Source: Bellilinea sp034411135 (GTDB taxonomy: Bacteria > Chloroflexota > Anaerolineae > Anaerolineales > Anaerolineaceae). From it: DNA of 62,935 nt. The notes under the pieces are model-generated. The model was not told the origin of the DNA and ran no database searches. It saw only the letters and a program-made list of their open reading frames with translations. How positions within the stretch are numbered: position 1 is the first letter of the stretch; each line of letters begins with the position of its first letter. The stretch lies in contig DAOUMN010000054.1 in NCBI GenBank assembly GCA_034411135.1, forward strand, positions 1 through 62,935. The letters are read 5' to 3'. A program made the position numbers and the translations under genes. Below are positions 24,719 to 33,424 of this stretch, one piece after another.

Positions 24719-27278
24719 AAGCCGAGTTATCTTGCCAAAAAGCCTGCTTCGACTGGCTGTTCAAACGGTGCTGCACCGCCCCTGGCAAAGTGTGTTGATG
24801 CTGTTGGGTATTGCTCTGGGGGTTGCGGTGATGGTTTCAATTGATCTGGCAAATGCCAGCGCCAGCCGCGCGTTTGACTTGAGTACCGAAGTGGTGACCG
24901 GTAAAGCAACCCATCAGGTAATCCCTTCCGGGGATGGATTGGAGGAACAGGTATATACCCGCCTGCGTCGGGAAGGTGTGATTGATAAAGCGGCGCCAGT
25001 GGTGACTGGGATCGTCTCCTTGCCGGCTTTGAGCAGCCAACCGTTCCAGATTCTGGGGATCGACCCCATTGTCGATGGGGACTTTCGTGATTACTGGTCA
25101 GGGCAGTCTTTCGAAGATGGAGTTTTGCAGCAATTTCTTACCCGACCAGGGAGTGTTATGATCCTTGATCGCACGGCTGCTGAATTCGGATTGTTGCCAG
25201 GGGATGTATTCGTGATCGAAGCGGATGGACGCCGCATCGAGGTTGTCTTGATCGGGCTGGTCCGCGCGGCAGATCGTTTGGCGGAACGTTCACTGGAGGG
25301 CTTGATTCTGGCAGACCTTGCAACCGCGCAGGAAGTAACCGGGAAGATTGGAAAGTTGGATCGCATTGACCTGATTCTGCCTGACGGGGACAGCGCTATT
25401 GAGCAAGCGGTCCGGTCACTGCTGCCGCCTGCAGTTAGTATGGAACAGGTGGAAGCCCGCCAGGGCACTATCCGGGAAATGGCGGCAGCTTTTCAATTGA
25501 ATTTATCTGCTTTATCCATGTTGGCGCTAGTTGTCGGATTGTTCCTGATTTATAACACAATGACCTTTTCTGTTGTGCAGCGGCGAGATCTGTTCGGCTC
25601 ACTGCGCTGTTTGGGGGTTACCCGCAGGGAGATTTTCTTACTGGTCGCTGGAGAGGCTCTTTTAGTAGGATTGGCCGGATCACTGTTGGGAATAGGGTTG
25701 GGCATTTTGCTTGGTCGAAACACGGTTGCGATGGTCTCCCAAACCATCAATGACCTCTATTTCACCACCACAGTGCGTTCGGTTGCCTTGCCTGTTGCCA
25801 GTCTGGTCAAAGGCGGTGTGTTGGGGCTTGCAGCAACCATAGCCGCCGCGGTCCCACCGGCATTGGAGGCGGCTTCGGTTGCGCCGCGAATGGCGCTTTC
25901 ACGATCCAGTCTTGAAGGCAAAGCCCGCTCGGTGGTGGGTTGGCTTGCCCTGGCGGGAGTCATTCTGGCAGGCATTGGAATATTGCTCTTTCAGGTGCCA
26001 AGCCGCAGCTTGATTTTTGGTTTTGGTGGAACCTTCTTGATGGTGATTGGCTTGGCTTTAATGTCTGCTTTGTTTATGCGTGCGATTTTGCAGGGAATTA
26101 CACCCTTAAGCGGGCTTGGTTTCGGATTTATAGGACGAATGGCACCAAAAAACCTGCTTAACACCCTCAGCCGCACGGCAGTAGCGGTTTCTGCGCTGAT
26201 GGTTGCGGTGGCTGTGACCATTGGAGTAGGTGTGATGATCGATAGTTTTCGCTTCACTGTAACCCAGTGGCTGGAACAGACCCTGCAAAGTGATGTCTAT
26301 ATTTCCGTGCCTGGTTTCACTGCTAATTCCTCGCTGTTGCCGATTGATCCGCAAGTGATGATTCAGTTGCAGGCGGTAGAGGGAATCGAGCGGATTGACA
26401 CGCTGCGGGCAGCACGGGTGATGACGCAGTACGGTGAAGTTTATCTATCTGCCACTCATAACCCGGATATTGGCGCGGAACGTATTTTCAAAACTGCCTT
26501 CGGAAGCGATTCCGAGATTACTGCCGCGTTGCAGGAAGGCGGAGTGATCGTTTCGGAGCCGCTTGCCAATCGCTGGGGCATCCAATGCGGTGATGAGGTG
26601 GTGTTCCGAACGCCGAAAGGAGATCTCCGCTCGCCAGTGATCGGGGTGTTTTTTGATTATGCCTCAAGCGAAGGCAGCATGATGGTCTGGCAGGATGTGT
26701 ACCGTGAATGGTGGCAGGATAATGCTGTAACGGCAATTGGTGTGCGGTTAAAGGCGGGCGCAGATGCTGACCAGGCGGCAAAGGATATCCGTCAGACCTT
26801 GCGAATTGATCAGAATTTAGCGGTGCGGGCAAATGCGGCTCTGCGCCAAGATGTCATGGAGGTGTTTGACCGGACCTTTGCTATTACTGCCGCGTTGCGT
26901 ATCCTGGCAACGGTGGTGGCATTTATTGGTGTTTTGAGTACGCTCTTGCTGCTACAAATCGAAAAACAGCGCGAGACTGGCGTGTTAAAGGCACTTGGCT
27001 TGACCGGAAAGGAACTGTGGCGATTGGTGCTACTGGAAACCGGATGGATGGGATTGACTGCAGGGATTCTGGCGGCACCGACAGGATATATTTTGGCATT
27101 GATTTTGATCGAAGTGATAAACTTGCGATCCTTTGGGTGGACAATTCAATTGCAACTAAACCCGATGGCGTTTCTATTCGCAATTGGTATAGCTCTGGGT
27201 GCCGCGCTGCTGGCGGGTGTGATCCCTGCTATACGGATGGGCAGGATGTCTGCCGCGGAGGCAATCCGATATGAATAG
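24687..27278 (+). CDS. ABC transporter permease, two FtsX-like modules
   Basis: A protein of about 863 residues with an N-terminal membrane helix (SVLMLLGIALGVAVMVSI), a large extracytoplasmic region, a three-helix FtsX block (near 270-390), a second helix pair and extracytoplasmic region (near 440-720), and a final three-helix FtsX block ending AIRMGRMSAAEAIRYE. This two-module plan matches large exporters of the MacB/LolC group that move lipids, lipoproteins or peptides. It overlaps the ATPase by 32 bases. The start is uncertain: ATG 24687 fits best; a TTG at 24660 is possible. Substrate unknown; the AttH-like next gene suggests lipid or peptide export. Confidence 0.85.
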   Translation: MGNSVKITPSESRVILPKSLLRLAVQTVLHRPWQSVLMLLGIALGVAVMVSIDLANASASRAFDLSTEVVTGKATHQVIPSGDGLEEQVYTRLRREGVIDKAAPVVTGIVSLPALSSQPFQILGIDPIVDGDFRDYWSGQSFEDGVLQQFLTRPGSVMILDRTAAEFGLLPGDVFVIEADGRRIEVVLIGLVRAADRLAERSLEGLILADLATAQEVTGKIGKLDRIDLILPDGDSAIEQAVRSLLPPAVSMEQVEARQGTIREMAAAFQLNLSALSMLALVVGLFLIYNTMTFSVVQRRDLFGSLRCLGVTRREIFLLVAGEALLVGLAGSLLGIGLGILLGRNTVAMVSQTINDLYFTTTVRSVALPVASLVKGGVLGLAATIAAAVPPALEAASVAPRMALSRSSLEGKARSVVGWLALAGVILAGIGILLFQVPSRSLIFGFGGTFLMVIGLALMSALFMRAILQGITPLSGLGFGFIGRMAPKNLLNTLSRTAVAVSALMVAVAVTIGVGVMIDSFRFTVTQWLEQTLQSDVYISVPGFTANSSLLPIDPQVMIQLQAVEGIERIDTLRAARVMTQYGEVYLSATHNPDIGAERIFKTAFGSDSEITAALQEGGVIVSEPLANRWGIQCGDEVVFRTPKGDLRSPVIGVFFDYASSEGSMMVWQDVYREWWQDNAVTAIGVRLKAGADADQAAKDIRQTLRIDQNLAVRANAALRQDVMEVFDRTFAITAALRILATVVAFIGVLSTLLLLQIEKQRETGVLKALGLTGKELWRLVLLETGWMGLTAGILAAPTGYILALILIEVINLRSFGWTIQLQLNPMAFLFAIGIALGAALLAGVIPAIRMGRMSAAEAIRYE

Positions 27279-28440
27279 AGCCTCGTTATTGCGTGTAGTT
27301 ATTTTGTTGGCTACGGGGCTGGTGGCTTGGCTTGTTTGGTCGGCGTTTCGAGAGCAGCCGGAAGATCAGTCAATCAGTGTACTGAGCGGACTATCTAACG
27401 AAACCAGCCCACTGTTCAGTAGGGCGGATGGACCCCGTTCATTCGTCTTTCCGCGTGATCACGGAGCGCACGAAGAGTTTCAAACCGAGTGGTGGTACTA
27501 CACAGGCAACCTGGTTGGGACAGATGGCCGCCGCTTTGGTTACCAGTTGACATTCTTCCGGCGTGCCATATTGCCGCCTGTAGAGCGAGTAGAACGAGAA
27601 TCAAATTGGGCAAGCGAGCAGATCTATCTAGCGCATTTTGCAATCAGCGATGTGCAGTCCAATCGTTTTCACTTTGATGAAAAGGTGTCTCGCGGAGCTG
27701 TCGGTCTGGCTGGTGCGCAAGGTGAGCCGTTATTTCAAGTATGGCTAGAAGACTGGCGGGTTGAACAACTGGATGCCGAGCGGTACAGGATGACTGCCAG
27801 AGCAACTAATTTTGCGCTTTCACTCGAATTAATTGACCGGAAAGGAGTAATTTTGCAGGGTCAGGACGGTTACAGCCGCAAAGGCGAACAACCTGGCAAT
27901 GCATCCTATTACATCAGTCTGACCCGACTGGAAAGCTGGGGTCAAATTGAATTGGATGGCGAGACGTTTTCGGTAACGGGTTGGTCATGGATGGATCATG
28001 AGTTTAGCACCAGTGCGCTGGGTGAAAACCAGGTCGGGTGGGATTGGTTTTCGCTGCAACTGGACAATGAGACGGAAATAATGTTATTTACGCTGCGCAA
28101 TGAAGATGGAGGTATCGACTCGTTTTCCAGTGCAACTGTGATCGATCCGAGAGGGAAACTGGAAACCTTCGCGCAAGATGAGTTTTCGGTGCAGGTGCTT
28201 GAGCGTTGGCGCAGCCCGCATACTCAGGCGGATTACCCCGCACGATGGAAGATCGAAATTCCTTCACGGCAGATTGAGTTGCAGGTGCAACCGCTGATGG
28301 CGGACCAGGAACTGCGGGTCTCATTCAGTTACTGGGAAGGCGCGGTTAAGGCAAACGGAGCGTTCGGCGCGATTCCAATTGAAGGGTATGGATATATCGA
28401 ATTGACCGGATATGCTCAATCCATGCGCGGCAGATTTTAA
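27271..28440 (+). CDS. AttH/CrtC-like lipocalin-fold membrane protein
   Basis: A 389-residue protein with an N-terminal TM anchor (about 8-24) and the AttH/CrtC (carotenoid 1,2-hydratase-like) core: FPRDHGAHEEFQTEWWYYTG, GYQLTFFRRA, FALSLELID, and W-rich WMDHEFSTSALG. The fold is a double lipocalin-like beta barrel. Members are either carotenoid hydratases or, next to LolD/FtsX-type transporters, AttH-like partners. The 8-base overlap with the permease gene makes the second role more likely. No carotenoid genes are visible here. Stop precedes tRNA-Val by 3 bases. Confidence 0.8.
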   Translation: MNRASLLRVVILLATGLVAWLVWSAFREQPEDQSISVLSGLSNETSPLFSRADGPRSFVFPRDHGAHEEFQTEWWYYTGNLVGTDGRRFGYQLTFFRRAILPPVERVERESNWASEQIYLAHFAISDVQSNRFHFDEKVSRGAVGLAGAQGEPLFQVWLEDWRVEQLDAERYRMTARATNFALSLELIDRKGVILQGQDGYSRKGEQPGNASYYISLTRLESWGQIELDGETFSVTGWSWMDHEFSTSALGENQVGWDWFSLQLDNETEIMLFTLRNEDGGIDSFSSATVIDPRGKLETFAQDEFSVQVLERWRSPHTQADYPARWKIEIPSRQIELQVQPLMADQELRVSFSYWEGAVKANGAFGAIPIEGYGYIELTGYAQSMRGRF

Positions 28441-28443
28441 GTG

Positions 28444-28517
28444 TGGGCGGAACAGGACTCGAACCTGCGACCCCATCCTTGTAAGGGATGTGCTCTAACC
28501 AACTGAGCTATCCGCCC
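28444..28517 (-). tRNA. tRNA-Val (TAC)
   Basis: Read on the minus strand: acceptor GGGCGGA/TCCGCCC, D-stem GCTC/GAGC, anticodon stem CATCC/GGATG with loop CTTACAA (anticodon TAC), T-arm GCAGG-TTCGAGT-CCTGT, discriminator A. CCA is not encoded. Confidence 0.96.
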
Positions 28518-28604
28518 GTTGCGGAATACCGACCAAGATTATACCGTGTTTTATTGAAGTGTGTTAAACTCAACCTTGCCCAATTATTCGTAAGGGAGGA
28601 AAAC

Positions 28605-29378
28605 ATGCGTTTTGTGCGCTATGCTGTGGCAAAAGAATTACCGCGCTGGGGTTGGGTTCATGAGGATCACGTTGGACCGATCGATGGTGAACTGTTTGGA
28701 GATTATCGCCGTCTGCCAGCGGAGATGCCGATTGAGTCTGTGCGCCTAATGCCACCGGTTCAGCCAACAAAAATTATTTGTGTAGGCAGAAATTACGTTG
28801 ACCATGCCAAAGAACACGGCGTGGAAGTTCCGGAAATCCCCATGATCTTTTTGAAACCCCCTTCCAGTCTGATTGGACACCGGCAAACCATTCTGCTGCC
28901 ACCGCAATCGGTGCAGGTGGAGCACGAAGCTGAGCTGGCTGTGGTCATTGGCAGGCGTGGGCGATGGATCGCTCCCGACGAAGCAAATGATTATATTTTG
29001 GGTTACACAATTGCGAATGATGTCACCGCCCGAGACCTACAACGTAAAGATGGACAATGGACTCGTGGCAAAGGGTTTGATACCTTTTGTCCGGTTGGAC
29101 CGTGGATCGAAACCGATCTTGATCCATATGATTTGTTGATTACTTGCCGGGTCAAGGGTGATGTGCGGCAGATGGCGTCTACCCGAGACATGGTTTACTC
29201 GATCCCGCAATTGATTGCGTTTTCTTCATCGGTGATGACCCTGGAAGCAGGTGATATTTTGCTGACGGGCACACCTGCCGGAGTGGGGCGGTTGGAACAC
29301 GGGGATGAGGTGGAAATAGTGATCGAGGGGATTGGTGCGTTAATCAACCCGGTTGCGAAGGAGATTCGCCCCACGTAG
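28605..29378 (+). CDS. Fumarylacetoacetate hydrolase family protein
   Basis: A 257-residue FAH-superfamily enzyme. Core motifs seen: IICVGRNYVDHAKEHG (conserved substrate pocket), then VEHEAELAVVIG (acidic metal ligands), GYTIANDVTARDLQ (ligand Asp) and KGFDTFCPVGPWI, with GTPAGVG near the end. The family cleaves C-C bonds of acylpyruvate-like acids (FahA, ureidoglycolate or 2-hydroxyhepta-2,4-dienedioate hydrolase/isomerase, YcgM-like acylpyruvase); exact substrate cannot be told. The ATG at 28605 has GGGAGGA upstream. It stands alone with promoter space on both sides. Confidence 0.85.
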   Translation: MRFVRYAVAKELPRWGWVHEDHVGPIDGELFGDYRRLPAEMPIESVRLMPPVQPTKIICVGRNYVDHAKEHGVEVPEIPMIFLKPPSSLIGHRQTILLPPQSVQVEHEAELAVVIGRRGRWIAPDEANDYILGYTIANDVTARDLQRKDGQWTRGKGFDTFCPVGPWIETDLDPYDLLITCRVKGDVRQMASTRDMVYSIPQLIAFSSSVMTLEAGDILLTGTPAGVGRLEHGDEVEIVIEGIGALINPVAKEIRPT

Positions 29379-29411
29379 ATTCGGCATTTATAGGTTTAAT
29401 CTTGGTTAGTA

Positions 29412-29440
29412 TTGACAAACCAAATTGAGTTCACTATAAT
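29412..29440 (+). promoter_or_regulatory. Near-consensus sigma-70 promoter
   Basis: TTGACA (29412-29417) and TATAAT (29435-29440) are perfect and 17 bases apart. The strength and the lack of an ORF downstream indicate a highly expressed RNA. Confidence 0.85.
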
Positions 29441-29446
29441 AGAATA

Positions 29447-29603
29447 AGCTGAATAATTTAGAGCAAAAAAATCAAATTAACAGCCTAGTATCCCTCACAG
29501 GCGGCGTTGATCTGAATACGTGAAGTGGTCGCTTTGTCCACGGGCAAGATGTGGGCAGGTATTCAGGGAGCCAATAGCGAAACCGGCCTAGCCGGTTTTT
29601 TTT
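29447..29603 (+). ncRNA. Unidentified structured RNA (leader attenuator or sRNA)
   Basis: Transcription from the perfect promoter would begin near 29447 and end at a hairpin terminator at 29580-29603, about 157 nt without an ORF. An 8-bp stem CTGAATAC/GTATTCAG (29512-29519 with 29559-29566) encloses alternative short stems: CCAC at about 29538 could pair either with GTGG upstream or with GTGG downstream. GGC and GCC flank the main stem. The response regulator ATG is only 30 bases after the terminator, which fits a terminator-based control leader. It does not match any riboswitch consensus I know. Whether it is a cis leader or a trans RNA is open. Confidence 0.6.
29580..29603 (+). terminator. 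Terminator after the structured RNA
   Basis: Stem AAACCGGC/GCCGGTTT with loop CTA, followed by a T-run to 29603. It may be intrinsic or conditional for the response-regulator gene. Confidence 0.88.
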
Positions 29604-29633
29604 GTTTACCTATGGTCAGCCAGGAGGAATCGA

Positions 29634-30383
29634 ATGGAAACACCGATGGAAGCGGTTGGAGCGGATCTCGATCAATTTTATGCCAGTGAACGTCCGCGGA
29701 TTCTCGTTGTTGAAGATGATCAGGATACTGCATTCCTGCTCAAGCAAATCCTCCGCCATGCCGGGTTCGACGTTCTTAGTGCGACCAATGGGAAAGAGGC
29801 ATTGTCCAAAGTGAACTTGAGCTTCCCTGATCTAGTGCTGCTCGACCTGATGATGCCGGAAATGGATGGTTGGGAAACGGTTGAGCGGTTGCGCGAGGTG
29901 ACCAATACCCCGATTATCATCGTTACCGCGCTGACAAACAAAGATAATGTGGTTACTTGCCTGCAGAAGGGTGTGGATGATTACATGACCAAACCATTCT
30001 ACAAGGCGGAAGTAGTGGCGCGGGTCAATGCTGTGCTGCGCCGTTCTAAATCCAACCGCGAAGGTAATCGTTATGTGTTTCCGCAGATTGGTCTGGCGAT
30101 CGATACTCAGACGCGTGAGGTTCGGCTACGCAATTCGCGCATTCAATTGACCGGCAAAGAATTTGGGGTTCTATTGATCCTTGCAAAGCACGCTCCTGAA
30201 ATTGTCCACTACCAAAAGATTGCCCAGGGAGTTTGGGGGCGCGACTTTCCCCAAGCCCGCCAACGGATTAAATACCTGGTATATTTGCTGCGTCAAAAAT
30301 TCGAGGATGTCGATCCTACCTTTGCTGACCGGATTATCAATATCGACCGCCTGGGTTACAAATTAAACACGGGCGAAGAGTGA
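29634..30383 (+). CDS. Response regulator with winged-helix output
   Basis: A 249-residue protein. The receiver domain (about 22-138) has D28/D29 and phosphoacceptor D71 (LLDLMMPEMDG), T98 and K120 (TKPF). The C-terminal domain (about 145-248) resembles an OmpR/PhoB winged helix: TREVRLRNSRIQLTGKEFGVLLIL and INIDRLGYKLN. It would bind DNA after phosphorylation. No histidine kinase gene is nearby, so it is an orphan here. It has AGGAGGAATCG before the ATG and the structured leader and terminator immediately upstream, which suggests transcript-level control. Confidence 0.9.
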   Translation: METPMEAVGADLDQFYASERPRILVVEDDQDTAFLLKQILRHAGFDVLSATNGKEALSKVNLSFPDLVLLDLMMPEMDGWETVERLREVTNTPIIIVTALTNKDNVVTCLQKGVDDYMTKPFYKAEVVARVNAVLRRSKSNREGNRYVFPQIGLAIDTQTREVRLRNSRIQLTGKEFGVLLILAKHAPEIVHYQKIAQGVWGRDFPQARQRIKYLVYLLRQKFEDVDPTFADRIINIDRLGYKLNTGEE

Positions 30384-30453
30384 TAGGTACAGGAATCGGA
30401 CCCGGGTTTTTGGCAAGCCATTCAAATTTTCAATAAGGCAAGGTTACCGATCC

Positions 30454-31257
30454 GTGGTCTTAGATAAATCGAAATATTTGATTGTGATTGGCGCTGTTTT
30501 GGTCTTGATTGGTGCTGCAGGTTCATTCATCTCAGCCGCCGATTTGCTGGGCGTTTCTTTTGACAGTTTCGAGGAATGGGATCAAAGCCAACTAGAGGAA
30601 GGTTTTGCGCCTTTAGCTTTGCCGGTTCAGGTGTCTCCTGAAGGGGCAGCGCCGGAATTTCAAAGCCTGCCTTTAGCAACCCAGACACTGGCTAATCGTG
30701 AACAGTCTTTTCAGGAGGGTGCGATTGAAACATCAGTCGCTACGCCCCTGCCGACCCCAACACGCATCCCGGTTATCCCAGATCGAATTCTGGTGCCATC
30801 CATTGGGTTAGATGCGCCGATTGTACCTGCCAATCACAAGCAAACCCGCATCGGCGGTACAAGTTATGAACAATGGCAAGCCCCGAATAAATTTGCGGTT
30901 GGTTGGCACACAAACTCGGCAGTGCTTGGACAGGCAGGCAACACGGTTTTGAATGGGCATCATAACATCGAAGGCAAGGTGTTCAAGGATTTGAACAAGT
31001 TGCAAGTTGGCGCTGAGGTTGTCTTGATTGGTGGGAATATTGAATACCGCTACCAGGTGGTCAATGTAATGATTCTTCCCGAACGAAATGTGGATGTGGT
31101 TACCCGACTTGAAAATGCGCGTTGGATTCTGCCCTCGCAAGATGAGCGGGTAACCCTGGTGACTTGCTGGCCCGAATGGTCGAATACCCACCGGCTGGTT
31201 GTCGTGGCTCAACCGGTGGGCGGTCCTTTGCTATTATCCAGCGATGCTATGGATTGA
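30454..31257 (+). CDS. Class D/E-like sortase
   Basis: A 267-residue sortase: N-terminal TM segment (about 8-30), long Pro/Ser/Thr linker (about 45-105), then the sortase barrel. Catalytic residues are visible: H169 (NGHHN), C238 (TLVTC) and R247 (THRLVVVA). Sortases attach LPxTG-type proteins to surface structures or polymerise pili. GTG start at 30454 with AAGG upstream. The gene lies downstream of the response regulator, 70 bases away. No LPxTG substrate gene is recognised in this window. Confidence 0.9.
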   Translation: MVLDKSKYLIVIGAVLVLIGAAGSFISAADLLGVSFDSFEEWDQSQLEEGFAPLALPVQVSPEGAAPEFQSLPLATQTLANREQSFQEGAIETSVATPLPTPTRIPVIPDRILVPSIGLDAPIVPANHKQTRIGGTSYEQWQAPNKFAVGWHTNSAVLGQAGNTVLNGHHNIEGKVFKDLNKLQVGAEVVLIGGNIEYRYQVVNVMILPERNVDVVTRLENARWILPSQDERVTLVTCWPEWSNTHRLVVVAQPVGGPLLLSSDAMD

Positions 31258-31293
31258 ACGCCATTAATCGTGCGTGTTGGATGCGCTTGACGT

Positions 31294-31959
31294 TTATTGC
31301 GAAAGCAGGTATTCGTAGGGATCGATAGGGGCGGCAACCACAAATAACCGCCCCCAAGACAATTCTCCATCCTTCTCGATGCAGGTTTGCAGGACCAGGC
31401 TACCGCGATTCGTGTAGATTTTGTAAAACAAATCCGTTGCCGTGACCACTGCTCGTGATGGGTCGGACAAATCGATGAATTTCGAATAAGGGCTGTTGGG
31501 GGTCAGCGCCTGGTAGCGCAGAATTTCCTCGACACGGTAATCCTGTGTATTGCCATTACCATACACAATGGTGAGAATGTCTCCGGTCTGGAATTCAAAG
31601 AAAGCCTGACCAGCCAGGTAATTGTGTGCCAGAAGAGCGGTAACGCCATATTGGTTTGCCATGCGAAACTGGGTCAACAAGTCTTCTTCACTGCTGACGA
31701 AGCCCGGAGCATTTTTGGGTTGTTGAATAACAGGGGCTTGTAAATATTCGGGGTGGTAAATACCAGCAACCGTTCTGGCGTTTCCATTATTGGCAACTTG
31801 GTCGATAAACTGATTCAACCTGCTGGGTGGCAGGGTAGCCGGCAGGATGGAATAGTAATCGTATGCTATCTGCAATCCGGTAACGGGCAGAATCGGATTC
31901 GGCGCAAACGGCAGAGTGGAAACCAGGATCAGGGACATTAACAAAAAGTGTCTAAGCAT
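31294..31959 (-). CDS. Sortase-like secreted protein
   Basis: A 221-residue protein with a signal/anchor segment (LRHFLLMSLILVSTLPF) and a sortase-like barrel in which the catalytic triad can be placed: H112 (LLAHNY), C193 (LVLQTC) and R204 (WGRLFVVAAP). The similarity to the sortase gene that converges on it 36 bases away is low except for these motifs and strand order (TGDILTIVYGNGNTQDYRV matches the Sortase GDxI...Y.V pattern). It might be an active housekeeping sortase or a relative with another role. The start is uncertain: ATG 31959 or 32028, neither with a clear ribosome site. Confidence 0.7.
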   Translation of the reverse strand: MLRHFLLMSLILVSTLPFAPNPILPVTGLQIAYDYYSILPATLPPSRLNQFIDQVANNGNARTVAGIYHPEYLQAPVIQQPKNAPGFVSSEEDLLTQFRMANQYGVTALLAHNYLAGQAFFEFQTGDILTIVYGNGNTQDYRVEEILRYQALTPNSPYSKFIDLSDPSRAVVTATDLFYKIYTNRGSLVLQTCIEKDGELSWGRLFVVAAPIDPYEYLLSQ

Positions 31960-32175
31960 GAAAGCACATTGGTAATGAATTGGTATTATTATTGGTAATA
32001 ATTTAGATGTATATTGGTTATTAAGCAAGGCGAGTTGAGGGTTTGTAAACTTGTTGTAAGTTGATTCCTGGCTGGATGGGAAGCCACTCTCTGGGGTTTT
32101 TGTGGCTGGCTAGAGCGTGTTATAATTACTCAAATTTGACTGCCGGGCAGTCTTTAGGATCAAGGAGAGCGTAAA

Positions 32176-32931
32176 ATGTCTGGTCATTCAAAATGGGCGA
32201 CCATCAAGCGCAAGAAGGGCGCTGCGGATGCAAAACGCGGGCAGGTTTTTACCCGCTTAACTCGGGAAATCGTATTGGCAGCACGAGAAGGCGGGGGCGA
32301 TCCTGCTACCAATTTCCGTTTGCGACTTGCGGTTGAGAAAGCGCGCAGCCAGAATATGCCCAAGGAAAACATCGAACGGGCGATTAAGCGTGGTACGGGC
32401 GAAAACAAAGACGGCGCGGCTTTTGAAGAGGTGTTCTATGAAGGCTACGCTCCGCATGGGGTTGCTTTGATGATCGAATGTGTTACCGAGAACCGTAATC
32501 GGACAGTTGCGGAAGTGCGCCATGTGTTGACCCGCGCTGGAGGCAGCCTGGGCGAAGCGGGCTCGGTTGCCTGGCAGTTCAAGCGGTCGGCATATTTTGC
32601 AGTGCAAGGTGATGAATCCACCATGGAACGCATTTTTGATGTGGCTGTAGTCGCAGGTGCGGACGATGTCAACTATGATGATGGCACTATCGAGATCATC
32701 GGTCCGGTTGAATCCTTCAAAACCCTCTCGGATGCATTGCGCCAGGCGGGGTATCAGCCAGAGGAAGGCGGTTTGCGCATGATCCCCACATCGGAACTGG
32801 AACTGCCGACTGAGGCAACCCTGCAAGTGCTGCGGTCGATCGATAGTCTCGATGAATTGGATGATGTGCAGAATGTGTATCACAATCTGCGCATTTCGGA
32901 GGAGGCGTTGGCGGCACTGGCAGAGGAGTAG
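32176..32931 (+). CDS. yebC: YebC/TACO1 family protein
   Basis: A 251-residue YebC protein of full length, starting MSGHSKWATIKRKKGAADAKRGQVFTRL, followed by the characteristic NMPKENIERAIKRGTGE and GYAPHGVALMIECVTENRNRT. YebC/TACO1 proteins promote translation through difficult (proline-rich) sequences and some act as transcriptional regulators of ruvC-type genes. It lies 4 bases before ruvC, a conserved linkage. A TATAAT at 32121-32126 upstream may be its -10 element, with a weak -35. Confidence 0.95.
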   Translation: MSGHSKWATIKRKKGAADAKRGQVFTRLTREIVLAAREGGGDPATNFRLRLAVEKARSQNMPKENIERAIKRGTGENKDGAAFEEVFYEGYAPHGVALMIECVTENRNRTVAEVRHVLTRAGGSLGEAGSVAWQFKRSAYFAVQGDESTMERIFDVAVVAGADDVNYDDGTIEIIGPVESFKTLSDALRQAGYQPEEGGLRMIPTSELELPTEATLQVLRSIDSLDELDDVQNVYHNLRISEEALAALAEE

Positions 32932-32935
32932 CCGC

Positions 32936-33424
32936 ATGTTGGTCGTGGGAATCGACCCCGGAATAGCCACGACCGGTTACGGGTTTGTGCGTGACAGCAA
33001 TAATGGCATCCAGCTGGTCACTTACGGTGTGATTGCCACCTCGCCGGGTTTATCCTCTGCCCAACGTTTATCCAGTCTGTATCGTGATCTTGACCAGATA
33101 TTAACTCTCCACCAGCCGCAAAGCGGTGCAGTGGAGAAGTTATTTTTTCAGAAGAATGTAACTACCGCGATTTCGGTTGGACAGGCACGTGGTGTTGCGT
33201 TGTTGGCACTGGCACAGCACCAGATTGATGTGTTCGAGTACACGCCGCTGGAAGTCAAGCAAGCCGTGACCGGCTATGGTGGAGCAGACAAGAAGCAGAT
33301 TCAGCAAATGGTCAAGGCGGTGTTGCAAATGGAAGATATTCCGCGCCCGGATGATGCCGCAGATGCCCTGGCGATTGCCATTTGTCACTTGCACAGCGCC
33401 CGTTTGAACAGATTGCACGTATGA
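32936..33424 (+). CDS. ruvC: Holliday junction resolvase RuvC
   Basis: A 162-residue RuvC. The catalytic acidic residues are recognised in VVGIDPGIATTGYG (D7), AVEKLFFQKN (E), and DDAADALAIA (two Asp). It cuts Holliday junctions in recombination and repair. The ATG at 32936 is 4 bases after the yebC stop; its own stop overlaps the next start (ATGA at 33421). Operon yebC-ruvC-methyltransferase-ruvA; ruvB is absent here. Confidence 0.95.
   Translation: MLVVGIDPGIATTGYGFVRDSNNGIQLVTYGVIATSPGLSSAQRLSSLYRDLDQILTLHQPQSGAVEKLFFQKNVTTAISVGQARGVALLALAQHQIDVFEYTPLEVKQAVTGYGGADKKQIQQMVKAVLQMEDIPRPDDAADALAIAICHLHSARLNRLHV

Noticed and set aside
29447..29603. 6S, SRP RNA or a known riboswitch
   Set aside because: No conserved core of SRP, TPP, SAM, cobalamin, FMN, glycine, c-di-GMP or T-box RNA was found, and the 6S bubble pattern could not be fitted. 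It is left as unassigned.
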